From an uncultured Flavobacteriaceae bacterium (GTDB lineage Bacteria; Bacteroidota; Bacteroidia; Flavobacteriales; Flavobacteriaceae), in NCBI GenBank assembly GCA_947489085.1, contig CANLCJ010000011.1, forward strand, positions 37,499 to 101,498: a stretch of DNA of 64,000 nucleotides, written 5' to 3'. The notes beneath the pieces are model-generated. The model was given only the letters and a program-made list of their open reading frames with translations. It did not search any database and was not told the origin of the DNA. The position numbers and the translations under genes were made by a program. Positions 1 to 8,953 of this stretch are shown here, piece by piece. Numbering within the stretch: position 1 is the stretch's first letter; every line of letters starts with the position of its first letter.

Positions 1-254
1 CTACAATTTACAACATAAGTGTGCACGTTATACCCATGAGTTACCAAGTGTCTGGCTAGAACTAAACCGTTACCACCATTATTACCTATACCGCAAAACA
101 CATGTATAGGCACCTGCGCGCCCTGCATACGTAAATGTATCCAATTAAAAATTTGTGTCCCTACACGCTCCATTAATTCTGTAGAAGATATATTTTGGCG
201 TTCTGCCGTAGTTTTATCACCCAAATACACCTGGGCTTTGGTAAATATTTTCAT
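1..254 (-). CDS. nnr: NAD(P)H-hydrate epimerase/dehydratase (Nnr), N-terminal fragment
   Basis: Partial gene that runs off the left edge, so only about the first 84 residues are visible. The start is the ATG complementary to 252-254 and the protein begins MKIFTKAQVY. The sequence GIGNNGGNGLVLARHL matches the nucleotide-binding loop of the YjeF N-terminal (epimerase) domain, whose usual form is GxGNNGGDG. The family repairs hydrated NAD(P)H in the cytoplasm. In Bacteroidota this domain is usually fused to an ADP/ATP-dependent dehydratase, but that half lies outside the window and cannot be confirmed. The gene is transcribed divergently from the threonine operon. The D-to-N change at the end of the loop is visible, and its effect is unknown. 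Confidence 0.8.
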   Translation of the reverse strand, partial: MKIFTKAQVYLGDKTTAERQNISSTELMERVGTQIFNWIHLRMQGAQVPIHVFCGIGNNGGNGLVLARHLVTHGYNVHTYVVNC

Positions 255-352
255 AAATAAAGCAATTATTGATTTTTCAGTTCTAAATAAGAATGTTTAT
301 TTTTTTTGAACGATTTTTTTATCGAATATAAGAATATTGTAAAAAAAAAGTT

Positions 353-387
353 TTTGTTTTTTTATTAGGCTAAAAGTAATACTTTTG
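353..387 (+). promoter_or_regulatory. Promoter of the threonine operon
   Basis: A TTTG at 353-356 and TACTTTTG at 380-387 match the Bacteroidota -33 (TTTG) and -7 (TAnnTTTG) elements with 23 bases between them, near the upper limit of the usual spacing. Transcription would begin near 394, about 14 bases before the leader-peptide ATG at 408. This is a motif match only. Confidence 0.55.
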
Positions 388-407
388 AGGTTGTATATAT
401 AACGAAA

Positions 408-515
408 ATGAATCATTTAAGCCGAAATAAAATTACGTTAAACGTTTTCTCTCCAGGAAACTCTTCTACTATTTTAGCTACAACTACAAATACAACAACC
501 CTTTGGGGTTACTAG
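408..515 (+). CDS. thrL: Threonine operon leader peptide (35 aa)
   Basis: A short reading frame of 35 codons lies just downstream of a good promoter and 81 bases before the aspartokinase gene. Its C-terminal part contains the run ILATTTNTTT, with six Thr codons among seven consecutive codons (480-500) and Ile, Leu and Ala codons just before. It ends in LWGY and TAG at 513-515. Codon runs for the end-product amino acid are the hallmark of ribosome-mediated attenuation; the E. coli thrL peptide is likewise Thr/Ile-rich. The sequence is not otherwise like E. coli thrL. The role is inferred from position and composition. A candidate attenuator hairpin with a U-tract follows at 539-569. Confidence 0.72.
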   Translation: MNHLSRNKITLNVFSPGNSSTILATTTNTTTLWGY

Positions 516-538
516 TTATATATTATTCCGGCAACTAT

Positions 539-569
539 TGTAATTTTTACAATTACATTCATTTTTTTT
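539..569 (+). terminator. Candidate attenuator terminator of the thr operon
   Basis: TGTAATT (539-545) and AATTACA (551-557) form a 7-bp stem with a 5-base loop, followed by TTCA and a run of eight T. An overlapping alternative, ATTGTAA (537-543) with TTACAAT (547-553), is also perfect. The leader stop region TAGTT (513-517) can pair with AACTA (533-537) and might act as an antiterminator. The stems are AT-rich and weak, so the mechanism is inferred. Confidence 0.5.
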
Positions 570-596
570 CACATCTAAATTTCAATTCATTATAAA

Positions 597-3041
597 ATGA
601 AGGTTTTAAAATTCGGAGGAACTTCTGTAGGTTCTTCAAAAAATATAAATAAAGTTATATCCATTTTAGAGGCTTACTCTAAAAAAAGTTCAGTTGTTTG
701 TGTGGTATCGGCAGTTGGTGGTATAACAGATAAATTACTACTTGCAGGGCGTCAAGCACAAAGTAAAGACTTAGCATTTAAAGACACCTATGCATTTATT
801 AAAGACAAGCACTTAAGCATTATAAAGGAATTAAATCCAGAGCATAACGCTGCAATATCTAAGTATGTTGAAGACAAGCTTTTGCAATTAAAAAGTTTGC
901 TGGAAGGCATTTTTCTTATTAATGAAATCTCTCCAAAAACGTCTGATAAATTAGTGAGTTTTGGGGAATTACTATCATCTTATATCATTGCAGAAACAAT
1001 GGTTAATAGAACGATTTCTGCAAAGCGTAAAAACACTCAGGAATTAATTGTTACAAATTCTAATTTCACAAAAGCTGAAGTAGATTACAAAATAACTAAT
1101 GCTAATATTAAATCTTATTTTAATCAAGCCGAAGAACGTATTACTATACTTCCAGGTTTTATATCGAAATCTGCTTTAGGAGAACAAACAACTTTAGGGC
1201 GTGGTGGTTCCGATTTTACAGCCGCCATAGTAGCAGCAGCATTAAATGTAGAGCAACTGGAAATTTGGACAGACGTTAGCGGTATGTTTACCACCAACCC
1301 AAAATTGGTAAAGCAGGCCTACCCTATTAAAACAATTTCGTACCAAGAGGCTATGGAATTATCGCATTTTGGAGCTAAGGTACTTTACCCACCAACAGTG
1401 CAACCTGTATTAGATTTAGAAATTCCTATACATATAAAAAATACTATGGCACCAGAGGAAGTTGGTACCATAATTTCTAATACCCCAGATGCTACCAGTA
1501 CACCTGTTAGAGGCATTAGCAATATTTCTAATATAGCCTTACTTACATTACAAGGCAGCGGTATGGTAGGTATTCCCGGTTTTTCCAAACGTTTATTTGA
1601 AACCCTATCAAACGAGAAAATAAACATAATACTAATTACCCAGGCATCCTCAGAACATTCTATATGCTTAGGTATTGAAGAAAAAGATGTAGAAATAGCA
1701 AAAACAGCTATAGATATAACGTTCGAAAACGAAATAGCACTACATAAAATAGATCCTATAATTGTAGAAACAAATCTTTCTATAGTAGCTCTGGTTGGCG
1801 ATAATATGAAGAACCACCAAGGCATTAGCGGTAAAATGTTTTCCACTTTAGGTCGTAATAACATAAACATTAGAGCAATAGCTCAGGGCGCATCAGAAAA
1901 AAATATCTCTATTGTAATTGAAGAAAACCAAGTTAAAAAAGCGCTTAATACATTACATGAAGTGTTTTTTGAAACAATTACTAAACAATTAAACGTATTT
2001 ATCACAGGAGTAGGTAATGTTGGCGAGCGTTTAGTAGAGCAAATAAACCAACAACACGATTACTTAAAAAAACACCTGAAAATAAATTTACGCGTTGCAG
2101 GTTTATCCAATTCTCGCACTATGGTTTTTGCAGAGAACGGTCTTAAATTAGACGCTTGGAAAACGCTTCTGGCAGATGGCGAAAAGGCTTCTTTAGAAGG
2201 CTTTTTTACTAACGCTAAAGCTTTAAATTTACGTAATAGTATTTTTGTAGATGTAACTGCAAATAAAGATGTTGCAAACCTTTATGCCAAATACTTAAAA
2301 GAAAGTATAGCTGTAGTGGCCTGTAATAAAATTGCATGCTCTAGTGCTTACGAAAATTACAAAGAGTTAAAAGAATTATCTTTAAAGTATAATGCACCAC
2401 TTCTATTCGAAACTAATGTAGGTGCAGGCTTACCAGTTATAGATACCCTAAGCAATCTTATAGCCTCAGGAGATAAAGTAAACTCTATACAAGCTGTGCT
2501 CTCTGGCAGTTTAAACTTTGTATTTAATAACTTTAACGATACTACAAAATTTTACGATGTTGTTAAACAAGCAGGAGAAGAAGGCTATACAGAGCCAGAC
2601 CCTAGAATAGATTTAAGTGGCGTAGATGTTGCACGTAAAATTTTAATCTTGGCTAGAGAAAGTGGTGTTGAAATGAATTTGGAAGACATAGAAAATATTC
2701 CATTTTTATCTCCATCTGGATTACAAAGTGATACTGTAGAAGATTTTTATAAAACTTTAATTGCAGACGAAGCACATTACCAAAGTTTATACGCATCAGC
2801 AAAAGCTAATAATTGCCAGTTAAAATACGTTGCTAAATTCGATAACGGTAAAGCCAGCGTAAGTTTACAAGAAATTCCAGAAGGCCATCCTTTTTACAAT
2901 TTAGAAGGCAGTGATAATATAGTAATGTTTTACACAGAACGTTACGCACAACAACCTATGATTATTAAAGGCGCAGGTGCTGGAGCAGACGTTACAGCCT
3001 CTGGTTTATTTGCCGATATTATTAGATTAGGTAATAATTAA
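597..3041 (+). CDS. thrA: Bifunctional aspartokinase / homoserine dehydrogenase
   Basis: This 814-residue protein catalyses the first and third steps from aspartate to threonine: phosphorylation of aspartate, and NAD(P)H-dependent reduction of aspartate semialdehyde to homoserine. The N-terminal kinase domain (about 1-290) starts with KFGGTSVGS and contains FGELLSS and GRGGSDFTAA. Two ACT-type regulatory repeats occupy about 310-455, so threonine feedback is likely by family. The C-terminal homoserine dehydrogenase domain starts at about 465 with GVGNVGERL and ends with GAGAGADVTASGLFADIIRL. The length matches the ThrA/MetL fusion. It is the first gene of thrABC, preceded by the leader peptide at 408-515 and followed by thrB after 31 bases. 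ThrA rather than MetL is chosen because of the thrBC neighbours and leader. Confidence 0.95.
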   Translation: MKVLKFGGTSVGSSKNINKVISILEAYSKKSSVVCVVSAVGGITDKLLLAGRQAQSKDLAFKDTYAFIKDKHLSIIKELNPEHNAAISKYVEDKLLQLKSLLEGIFLINEISPKTSDKLVSFGELLSSYIIAETMVNRTISAKRKNTQELIVTNSNFTKAEVDYKITNANIKSYFNQAEERITILPGFISKSALGEQTTLGRGGSDFTAAIVAAALNVEQLEIWTDVSGMFTTNPKLVKQAYPIKTISYQEAMELSHFGAKVLYPPTVQPVLDLEIPIHIKNTMAPEEVGTIISNTPDATSTPVRGISNISNIALLTLQGSGMVGIPGFSKRLFETLSNEKINIILITQASSEHSICLGIEEKDVEIAKTAIDITFENEIALHKIDPIIVETNLSIVALVGDNMKNHQGISGKMFSTLGRNNINIRAIAQGASEKNISIVIEENQVKKALNTLHEVFFETITKQLNVFITGVGNVGERLVEQINQQHDYLKKHLKINLRVAGLSNSRTMVFAENGLKLDAWKTLLADGEKASLEGFFTNAKALNLRNSIFVDVTANKDVANLYAKYLKESIAVVACNKIACSSAYENYKELKELSLKYNAPLLFETNVGAGLPVIDTLSNLIASGDKVNSIQAVLSGSLNFVFNNFNDTTKFYDVVKQAGEEGYTEPDPRIDLSGVDVARKILILARESGVEMNLEDIENIPFLSPSGLQSDTVEDFYKTLIADEAHYQSLYASAKANNCQLKYVAKFDNGKASVSLQEIPEGHPFYNLEGSDNIVMFYTERYAQQPMIIKGAGAGADVTASGLFADIIRLGNN

Positions 3042-3072
3042 AACAGAATCTCCAACCACTAATCTTTATAAA

Positions 3073-3999
3073 ATGCGAGATGAAATAAAATTATTTGCAC
3101 CAGCAACAGTTGCTAACGTATCCTGTGGTTTCGATGTTATGGGACTTTGTTTAGATACCGTTGGAGACGAAATGGTAGTGCGTAAAATACCCAAAAAAGG
3201 GATTTATATAAGCCACATAAGCGGTTTCGATCTGCCTACCGAACCAGAATTAAACGTAGCTGGAGTTTCTGCCCTAGCCATGTATGATACACTAGATGTA
3301 GATTTTGGATTTGAAATAGAAATCTATAAAAACATAAAACCAGGCAGCGGTATTGGAAGCAGTGCTGCCAGTGCTGTTGGAAGTGTTTTTGGCATGAACG
3401 CCCTATTAGGAAACCCCTACAATGCTACACAACTTACTGCATTTGCTATAAAAGGCGAAGCCTTAGCCAGTAAAACAGAACATGCCGATAATATCGCACC
3501 AGCACTCTTTGGTGGATTCACACTTGTTAAAAGCTTAAAACCTTTGCAAATCTTAGAGTTACCAACACCAGAAGATTTGTACGTTACAATAATACATCCA
3601 CAAATAGAGGTAAAAACATCTGAATCTAGAGGCTTATTGCCAAAAGAAGTGAAATTGAACGACGCGATTGCGCAATGGGCTAACTTAGGTAGCCTTGTGC
3701 ATGCTTTGCATACCAGCGACTATGGGCTTATGAAAGACGCCTTGCATGATGTTATTGTAGAGCCACACCGCAGTAAACTTATTCCTTTATTTGGAGATGT
3801 TAAAAAAGCTGCATTATCTGCAGGCGCTTTAGGTACAGGAATTTCTGGCTCAGGCCCCTCTGTGTTCTCTATTTGTAAGGGTATAGATACAGCTACCAAA
3901 GTTAAAAACACCATAGAACATGTTTATATGGATCTTGGTATAGATTTTGATATGCATATTTCTAAAATAAACACTACTGGTGTAAAAATAATTGAATAG
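3073..3999 (+). CDS. thrB: Homoserine kinase
   Basis: GHMP-family kinase of 308 residues that phosphorylates homoserine to O-phosphohomoserine in the cytoplasm. The ATP-binding glycine/serine loop PGSGIGSSAASAVG lies at residues 90-103, and the late GHMP motif ALGTGISGSGPSVFSI is present near residue 250. The length is typical. It sits between thrA and thrC on the same strand, 31 bases after thrA and 73 bases before thrC, so it is almost certainly cotranscribed. Confidence 0.95.
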   Translation: MRDEIKLFAPATVANVSCGFDVMGLCLDTVGDEMVVRKIPKKGIYISHISGFDLPTEPELNVAGVSALAMYDTLDVDFGFEIEIYKNIKPGSGIGSSAASAVGSVFGMNALLGNPYNATQLTAFAIKGEALASKTEHADNIAPALFGGFTLVKSLKPLQILELPTPEDLYVTIIHPQIEVKTSESRGLLPKEVKLNDAIAQWANLGSLVHALHTSDYGLMKDALHDVIVEPHRSKLIPLFGDVKKAALSAGALGTGISGSGPSVFSICKGIDTATKVKNTIEHVYMDLGIDFDMHISKINTTGVKIIE

Positions 4000-4072
4000 T
4001 ATATTGGTTTCATAAAAACGACATATAGTATATTAAACACAAAATAAATTCTTGCAATAAGAATAAATACAC

Positions 4073-5365
4073 ATGAAGTATTACTCTCTAAATAAACAAG
4101 CACCAGATTCTACGTTTAAAAATGCCGTTATAAAAGGATTAGCTCCAGATAAAGGCTTGTATTTTCCAGAAAACATAGCGCCATTATCTCAAGAATTTTT
4201 CGATAGTTTCGATACCCTGTCCTACTCAGAGATTGCATACGAAGCTATAAAACAATTTGTAACTCCCGAAATACCAGAGGCTACACTTAAAACCATAGTT
4301 GAAGACACGCTTTCTTTCGATTTTCCAGTAGTTAAACTTAATGAAAACATTTCTACATTAGAGTTGTTCCATGGGCCTACAATGGCTTTTAAGGATGTTG
4401 GTGCCAGATTTATGGCACGTTGTTTAGGATATTTTAATAAAGACAATACCAACGAAGTTACTGTTTTAGTAGCCACTTCTGGAGATACAGGAGGTGCTGT
4501 AGCAAATGGGTTTTTGGGCGTAAAGGGGGTAAAAGTCGTTATCTTATACCCTAGCGGTAAAGTAAGCGATATACAAGAAAAGCAACTTACCACCTTAGGA
4601 CAAAATATAACAGCTCTAGAGGTAGACGGTACTTTCGATGATTGCCAAGCCATGGTTAAAACTGCTTTTTTAGACGAATCGCTTACCCGTGAGATGCAGC
4701 TCACGTCTGCTAACTCTATAAACGTAGCACGTTGGTTACCACAGTTGTTTTATTTTATGTTTGCCTATAAGCAATTGCACAAAACTTATAAAAACATTGT
4801 GTTCTCCGTACCAAGTGGTAATTTTGGTAATGTATGTGCAGGTATGGTAGCCCAGCAATTAGGCTTGCCTATCAAACATTTTATCGCTTCCAATAATTTA
4901 AATAATGTTGTAACACGTTATTTACAATCTGCTTTATACGATCCTAAACCTTCTATACAAACCATAAGTAACGCTATGGATGTAGGTGCGCCAAGTAACT
5001 TTATACGCATACAAGAAATTTACAAAAATAATTTTGAGCATTTAAAAGATAATCTTTCGTCGTATTCGTTTACAGATGAAGAAACACGTAATGCTTTGCT
5101 AGAGATTTACGATAACTATAACTATGTTGCAGATCCACATGGTGCTGTAGGGTATTTAGGTTGTAAATCTTATTTAGAAAACAATCCAGATGCTCATTGT
5201 GTGTTTTTAGAAACAGCACATCCTACAAAATTTTTAGATGTTGTAGAAGATGTTATCAACGAAAAACAAAAATTACCAGAGCAGATACAAGCTGTAATGG
5301 GCAAGACCAAAGCAGCAACACGTATTGCGACATACACCGATTTAAAACAATTTTTACTTAAATAA
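4073..5365 (+). CDS. thrC: Threonine synthase
   Basis: PLP-dependent enzyme of 430 residues converting O-phosphohomoserine to threonine. The PLP lysine lies in HGPTMAFKDVGARF (Lys107), and the phosphate-binding loop TSGDTGGAVANGF follows. The N-terminal KYYSLN region is typical of the long bacterial or fungal-type threonine synthases. It is the last gene of the thrABC operon. No strong GC-rich terminator follows; only an AT palindrome at 5390-5407 was seen. Confidence 0.96.
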   Translation: MKYYSLNKQAPDSTFKNAVIKGLAPDKGLYFPENIAPLSQEFFDSFDTLSYSEIAYEAIKQFVTPEIPEATLKTIVEDTLSFDFPVVKLNENISTLELFHGPTMAFKDVGARFMARCLGYFNKDNTNEVTVLVATSGDTGGAVANGFLGVKGVKVVILYPSGKVSDIQEKQLTTLGQNITALEVDGTFDDCQAMVKTAFLDESLTREMQLTSANSINVARWLPQLFYFMFAYKQLHKTYKNIVFSVPSGNFGNVCAGMVAQQLGLPIKHFIASNNLNNVVTRYLQSALYDPKPSIQTISNAMDVGAPSNFIRIQEIYKNNFEHLKDNLSSYSFTDEETRNALLEIYDNYNYVADPHGAVGYLGCKSYLENNPDAHCVFLETAHPTKFLDVVEDVINEKQKLPEQIQAVMGKTKAATRIATYTDLKQFLLK

Positions 5366-5436
5366 ATTAGAAATTTATAAACAACCAACTAAATTTTATA
5401 AAATTTAAATAACGTATTTTTACAAAAAATTTAATT

Positions 5437-6477
5437 ATGAAACAAAGTTTTACTCAAATCGCAAAATTAATACTACTAAGCATGTTCGCGATGCCCGTAT
5501 TTGCGCAAACTACAGTTTGTGAGGGTATTTTTGAAGAACAAAATGGATTATTAGTAATTGAAATGGAATCTGTTGATAGATCATTTGATTCTCGTTGGCA
5601 ACTCGCTAGCGAACCAGATCCAGATTTAGAAGGATCTACCATCAACTATATCTTCTGGAATGGGCCGCAATCTTTTAATGATTTATCTAATGCTATCCTA
5701 AGATATAACATAAGAATTAATACTCCTGGTACTTATAGGTTTTTAGTAAGAGGACGTATAGGCATGGGAGATGAAAGAGATCTTCATAACGATTATTGGC
5801 TGAATATTGAAGCTGATGATTTTTTTGCTGAAAGATTTGTAGATGGTCAACTAGTAAGTACTTTAGGGGCTACACCAGAATGTAATGCTAACCCAGATAG
5901 AGGGTGTTCTGATAGTGCAAGAGATGAAGATGGTTTTATAAAAACATTTATGAATGTAACACCAACTAATGGTGAAGGCGTACCTAGAGTGTGGCGATTT
6001 GTTTCTAATGCGAACAATACTAGAGATGGTAATGATGTCACTAGAGGAGCACATTTACTTATAAGAGCTGTATTTAATGAACCTGGTAATTATGCTGTGA
6101 ATATAGACGCGAGATCAAGCTATTTTTTCATGGATAAAATGATTTTATTTAGAGATGGTGTAGCCAGATCTACTGCCCAAGACTTGAATAACCCAGAATC
6201 TACGTGTAATGAAGATGCTTTATCAACCGAAGATGTTGAATTAAACAGTAATGTTACTATCTACCCAAATCCTGCAAAAAACTCAATTGAATTTAATAAT
6301 ACATCAAATACAACTATCGAAAAATTAGTTTTAAGAAATGTGTTAGGTGCTACAATTCGTGAAATTGAAATAAAAAACTCTAAGCAAACTATAGATGTAA
6401 GCGACTTAAAAAGTGGTGTGTACTTTTTGTCTAGTACAGAAGGCGTAAATTTCACAAAACGTTTTATTAAATTATAA
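5437..6477 (+). CDS. Secreted T9SS-sorted protein of unknown function
   Basis: 346 residues. A signal peptide (MKQSFTQIAK followed by a hydrophobic stretch ending in VFAQ) precedes a beta-rich body, and a type A T9SS sorting domain occupies the last 75 or so residues (VTIYPNPAKNSIEF, then DLKSGVYFLSS and KRFIKL). The protein should cross the inner membrane by Sec and the outer membrane by the type IX system. The middle part (VIEMES, PGTYRFLVRGR, NDYWLNIE) looks like carbohydrate-binding-type jelly-roll domains that often flank glycoside hydrolases, but no catalytic motif is visible. Four cysteines may form disulfides. It is a single-gene unit followed by a strong terminator. Confidence 0.75.
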   Translation: MKQSFTQIAKLILLSMFAMPVFAQTTVCEGIFEEQNGLLVIEMESVDRSFDSRWQLASEPDPDLEGSTINYIFWNGPQSFNDLSNAILRYNIRINTPGTYRFLVRGRIGMGDERDLHNDYWLNIEADDFFAERFVDGQLVSTLGATPECNANPDRGCSDSARDEDGFIKTFMNVTPTNGEGVPRVWRFVSNANNTRDGNDVTRGAHLLIRAVFNEPGNYAVNIDARSSYFFMDKMILFRDGVARSTAQDLNNPESTCNEDALSTEDVELNSNVTIYPNPAKNSIEFNNTSNTTIEKLVLRNVLGATIREIEIKNSKQTIDVSDLKSGVYFLSSTEGVNFTKRFIKL

Positions 6478-6500
6478 AATAAACACGTTTAATTAAATAA

Positions 6501-6536
6501 AATCCAGTGGTAACTTTAACAGGAAACCACTGGATT
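6501..6536 (+). terminator. Intrinsic terminator after the T9SS protein
   Basis: A perfect 11-bp stem, AATCCAGTGGT (6501-6511) with ACCACTGGATT (6526-6536), has a 14-base loop and is followed by CTTTTATG. Confidence 0.8.
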
Positions 6537-6640
6537 CTTTTATGTTATAAAGATGTTATGTTAAACAAATTCTAATTAACACCTTTAATTTTTTAGTACT
6601 GTTCTATAATATTATCTTTAATGCCGCTTTGAATCATCTT

Positions 6641-7258
6641 ATGAAGGAAAAACAAAAATCTAAAACAGGTAAATCAAAATTACAATTACTACACCAGTAT
6701 TACACTTATACTGGGTTTTATACTTTTGTGTGGCAAGCCGTTAAAAAAGCACTGCCTTATATTATTATTGCAGTTATTGCTATATATATTATCAACTATT
6801 TCTTTAATATAGAAGCTGCATTAATTAAACTAACAGAAACATTACCTTCTTATGGTGTATTGAGCTTCTTTTTTGTTTCTGAAACCTTACTTGGACTTAT
6901 ACCACCAGAAATTTTTATTGCTTGGTCTGGTAAAATGCATGCGCCTTGGTTTTATTTGAGCCTCTTAGGCATTTTATCTTATCTTGGTGGGCTGGTCTCT
7001 TATTGGATGGGACGCACAATTACAAAAATACCTTCTGTACGTACTTATCTTGAAGTAAAAATGGAAAAGCAATTGAGAAACTCAAAAAAATGGGGTGGTT
7101 TTCTAATAGTAGTTGGAGCATTGCTACCTCTCCCCTTTTCAATATCTTGTGTTGCGGCAGGTATTATACATTTCCCATTTAAAAATGTAGTGCTTTATGG
7201 TTCGCTTCGCTTACTGCGTTTTGCTATTTATGGCCTATTAATATTCAATATCTTATAA
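6641..7258 (+). CDS. VTT/DedA-type membrane protein
   Basis: An integral inner-membrane protein of about 205 residues with a basic N-terminus, a transmembrane segment near residues 37-55 (YIIIAVIAIYIINYFF), and a VTT-like core containing ETLLGLIPPEIFIAWSG and a C-terminal LLPLPFSISCVAAG. Proteins of this superfamily are implicated in lipid or undecaprenyl-phosphate transport; the substrate here is unknown. The ATG at 6641 is preferred over the in-frame TTG at 6629 because no strong reason favours the rarer codon. Confidence 0.7.
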   Translation: MKEKQKSKTGKSKLQLLHQYYTYTGFYTFVWQAVKKALPYIIIAVIAIYIINYFFNIEAALIKLTETLPSYGVLSFFFVSETLLGLIPPEIFIAWSGKMHAPWFYLSLLGILSYLGGLVSYWMGRTITKIPSVRTYLEVKMEKQLRNSKKWGGFLIVVGALLPLPFSISCVAAGIIHFPFKNVVLYGSLRLLRFAIYGLLIFNIL

Positions 7259-7297
7259 AAAGAGTTTAAAACACAAGGTTTACTGCTACTTCTATTT

Positions 7298-7305
7298 TAA
7301 ATTTG
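7298..7305 (+). promoter_or_regulatory. -7 promoter element for the DUF3817/MscS pair
   Basis: TAAATTTG followed by C is an exact TAnnTTTGC match, 17 bases before the ATG at 7323. A GTTTA sequence lies about 20 bases upstream as a weak -33 candidate. Confidence 0.5.
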
Positions 7306-7322
7306 CAGAAAATTAGTCTTTT

Positions 7323-7607
7323 ATGTTTTCTCTGCTTAATAGTTTTAAAATTGTTGCTTTCTTAGAAGGTTTATCGTATTTACTGTTACTTTTTGTAGCT
7401 GTACCCATAAAGTATATTGCTGGAGATCCGCAGTATGTCAAGTTACTAGGCATGCCACACGGTGTTTTGTTTGTGGCTTATATAGCCATTGCGTTTCTAA
7501 TTAAGAGCGACTTTAAATGGCCTTTAAAAACATTTGTAATAGTACTCTTAGCATCGGTAATTCCTTTTGGTACATTCTATGTAGACAGAACTTATTTAAA
7601 GCGTTAG
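7323..7607 (+). CDS. DUF3817 family membrane protein
   Basis: 94 residues with three hydrophobic segments: EGLSYLLLLFVAVPIKY, GVLFVAYIAIAFLI and FVIVLLASVIPFGTFYVD. The ends KIVAFLEGLSYL and PFGTFYVD are typical of the DUF3817 (YdzA-like) family, whose function is unknown. It lies 4 bases before the mechanosensitive-channel gene, so the two are translationally close and probably cotranscribed. Confidence 0.8.
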   Translation: MFSLLNSFKIVAFLEGLSYLLLLFVAVPIKYIAGDPQYVKLLGMPHGVLFVAYIAIAFLIKSDFKWPLKTFVIVLLASVIPFGTFYVDRTYLKR

Positions 7608-7611
7608 TAGT

Positions 7612-8883
7612 ATGTTATTTTTAAATACGCTAAGCGCAATAGGTCAATTTTACAAATTACGTCCAAACACTATAGTTAAGTACCTAATGCAGTTGGGAGT
7701 TTCCAGAGATGTAGCCAATTATTTAAGGATGATACTATTGCTTATTGGTTTGCTCGTCATTATCTTTATTGTAGACTTAATTATTAGAAAATTACTTATT
7801 GGTGCGTTCACACAATTTGCAAAGAAATCGAAAACACGTTTTGACGATTTGTTGATATCTAATGGTGTACCTAGAAACGTTGCCCACATTGTACCGCTTT
7901 TAATTGCCATAGAGTTTGTTCCCGATGTGTTTTCGGGGTTTACTAATTTCGAGATTATTATCGAGAAATTGCTTAAGGTATTTGCAATTGTATTAACCCT
8001 ATGGATTGCGAGAAGCCTGCTTAATACATTAAAGGCTTTTTTAAAGACCTTACCACGCTTAAAAGATAAGCCCATAGACAGTTACATACAAGTGTTTATG
8101 ATTTTTGCCTGGCTAGGAGGCCTAATGTCTGCTATAGCTATAGTAACAGAAATTCCATTTCTAAAATTTTTAACAGGATTAGGCGCAATATCTGCTGTTA
8201 TCCTTTTAGTATTTAAAGACACTATTTTAGGTTTTGTAGCCAGCATACAGGTTTCTATTAACGATATGGTTCGCATTGGAGATTGGATTACGTTCGATAA
8301 ATATGGAGCAGATGGCGATGTTACAGAAATTACACTAGCTACAGTTAAAGTGCAAAATTTTGATAAAACAATAACTACTATTCCAACATACGCCCTAATA
8401 TCAGATTCGTTTAAAAACTGGAGAGGTATGACTAATGCTGGTGGAAGACGTATAAAACGTGCGCTTTTTATTAAACAACATAGCATTAAATGTCTTACCG
8501 ATACTGAAATTGAGGCCTTAAAGCAGATTGAACGTATTGCCAACTATATAACGACCAAACAAACCGATATAAACAAATACAACACCACGCACAATACCAA
8601 CAAAGCATTGCCTATTAATGGTAGAAACCTAACTAATATAGGGCTTTTTAGAAAATACATTCAAACGTATATAGAGCAGCACTCTGGTATAAATAAGGAT
8701 ATGACAATAATGGTAAGGCAGTTGGCGCCAACAGTTCAAGGACTGCCTATTGAAGTTTATGCGTTTAGCAATGATAAACGCTGGAGCAATTATGAATATA
8801 TAATGGCCGACATTTTCGACCACATTCTCTCTGCTGTACCCTATTTTCACTTAGAAATATCTGAATTTAATTTGATACACTAA
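7612..8883 (+). CDS. MscS-family mechanosensitive ion channel
   Basis: 423 residues. Several N-terminal transmembrane helices (about 30-55, 95-115, 155-200) are followed by the pore-lining helix and the MscS beta domain, seen in DTILGFVASIQVSINDMVRIGDWI and the following GDVTEITLATVKVQNFD. The long C-terminal cytosolic region, with LFRKYIQTYIEQH and a final YFHLEISEFNLIH, resembles the YbdG/MscM-like subgroup, which relieves osmotic down-shock. It follows DUF3817 by 4 bases. Confidence 0.88.
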   Translation: MLFLNTLSAIGQFYKLRPNTIVKYLMQLGVSRDVANYLRMILLLIGLLVIIFIVDLIIRKLLIGAFTQFAKKSKTRFDDLLISNGVPRNVAHIVPLLIAIEFVPDVFSGFTNFEIIIEKLLKVFAIVLTLWIARSLLNTLKAFLKTLPRLKDKPIDSYIQVFMIFAWLGGLMSAIAIVTEIPFLKFLTGLGAISAVILLVFKDTILGFVASIQVSINDMVRIGDWITFDKYGADGDVTEITLATVKVQNFDKTITTIPTYALISDSFKNWRGMTNAGGRRIKRALFIKQHSIKCLTDTEIEALKQIERIANYITTKQTDINKYNTTHNTNKALPINGRNLTNIGLFRKYIQTYIEQHSGINKDMTIMVRQLAPTVQGLPIEVYAFSNDKRWSNYEYIMADIFDHILSAVPYFHLEISEFNLIH

Positions 8884-8896
8884 GCCTAGAGTTACC

Positions 8897-8927
8897 AAAA
8901 GCAGGCAGCTTTTGGCCGTCTGCTTTT
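8897..8927. terminator. Bidirectional terminator between convergent genes
   Basis: AAAAGCAG (8897-8904) pairs with CTGCTTTT (8920-8927). It lies between the convergent MscS gene (+) and DUF547 gene (-), and its A-rich and T-rich ends would serve either strand. Confidence 0.6.
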
Positions 8928-8953
8928 AGCATTACACTTTAAGATTGTACTAT

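Noticed and set aside
1385..1870. 161-codon open frame on the minus strand inside thrA
   Set aside because: It is fully covered by the well-supported thrA gene on the plus strand, has a composition typical of an antisense shadow and matches no family.
5390..5407. AT-only palindrome TAAATTTTATAAAATTTA after thrC
   Set aside because: Low-complexity AT sequence makes such palindromes common here, and no GC pairs support a terminator.
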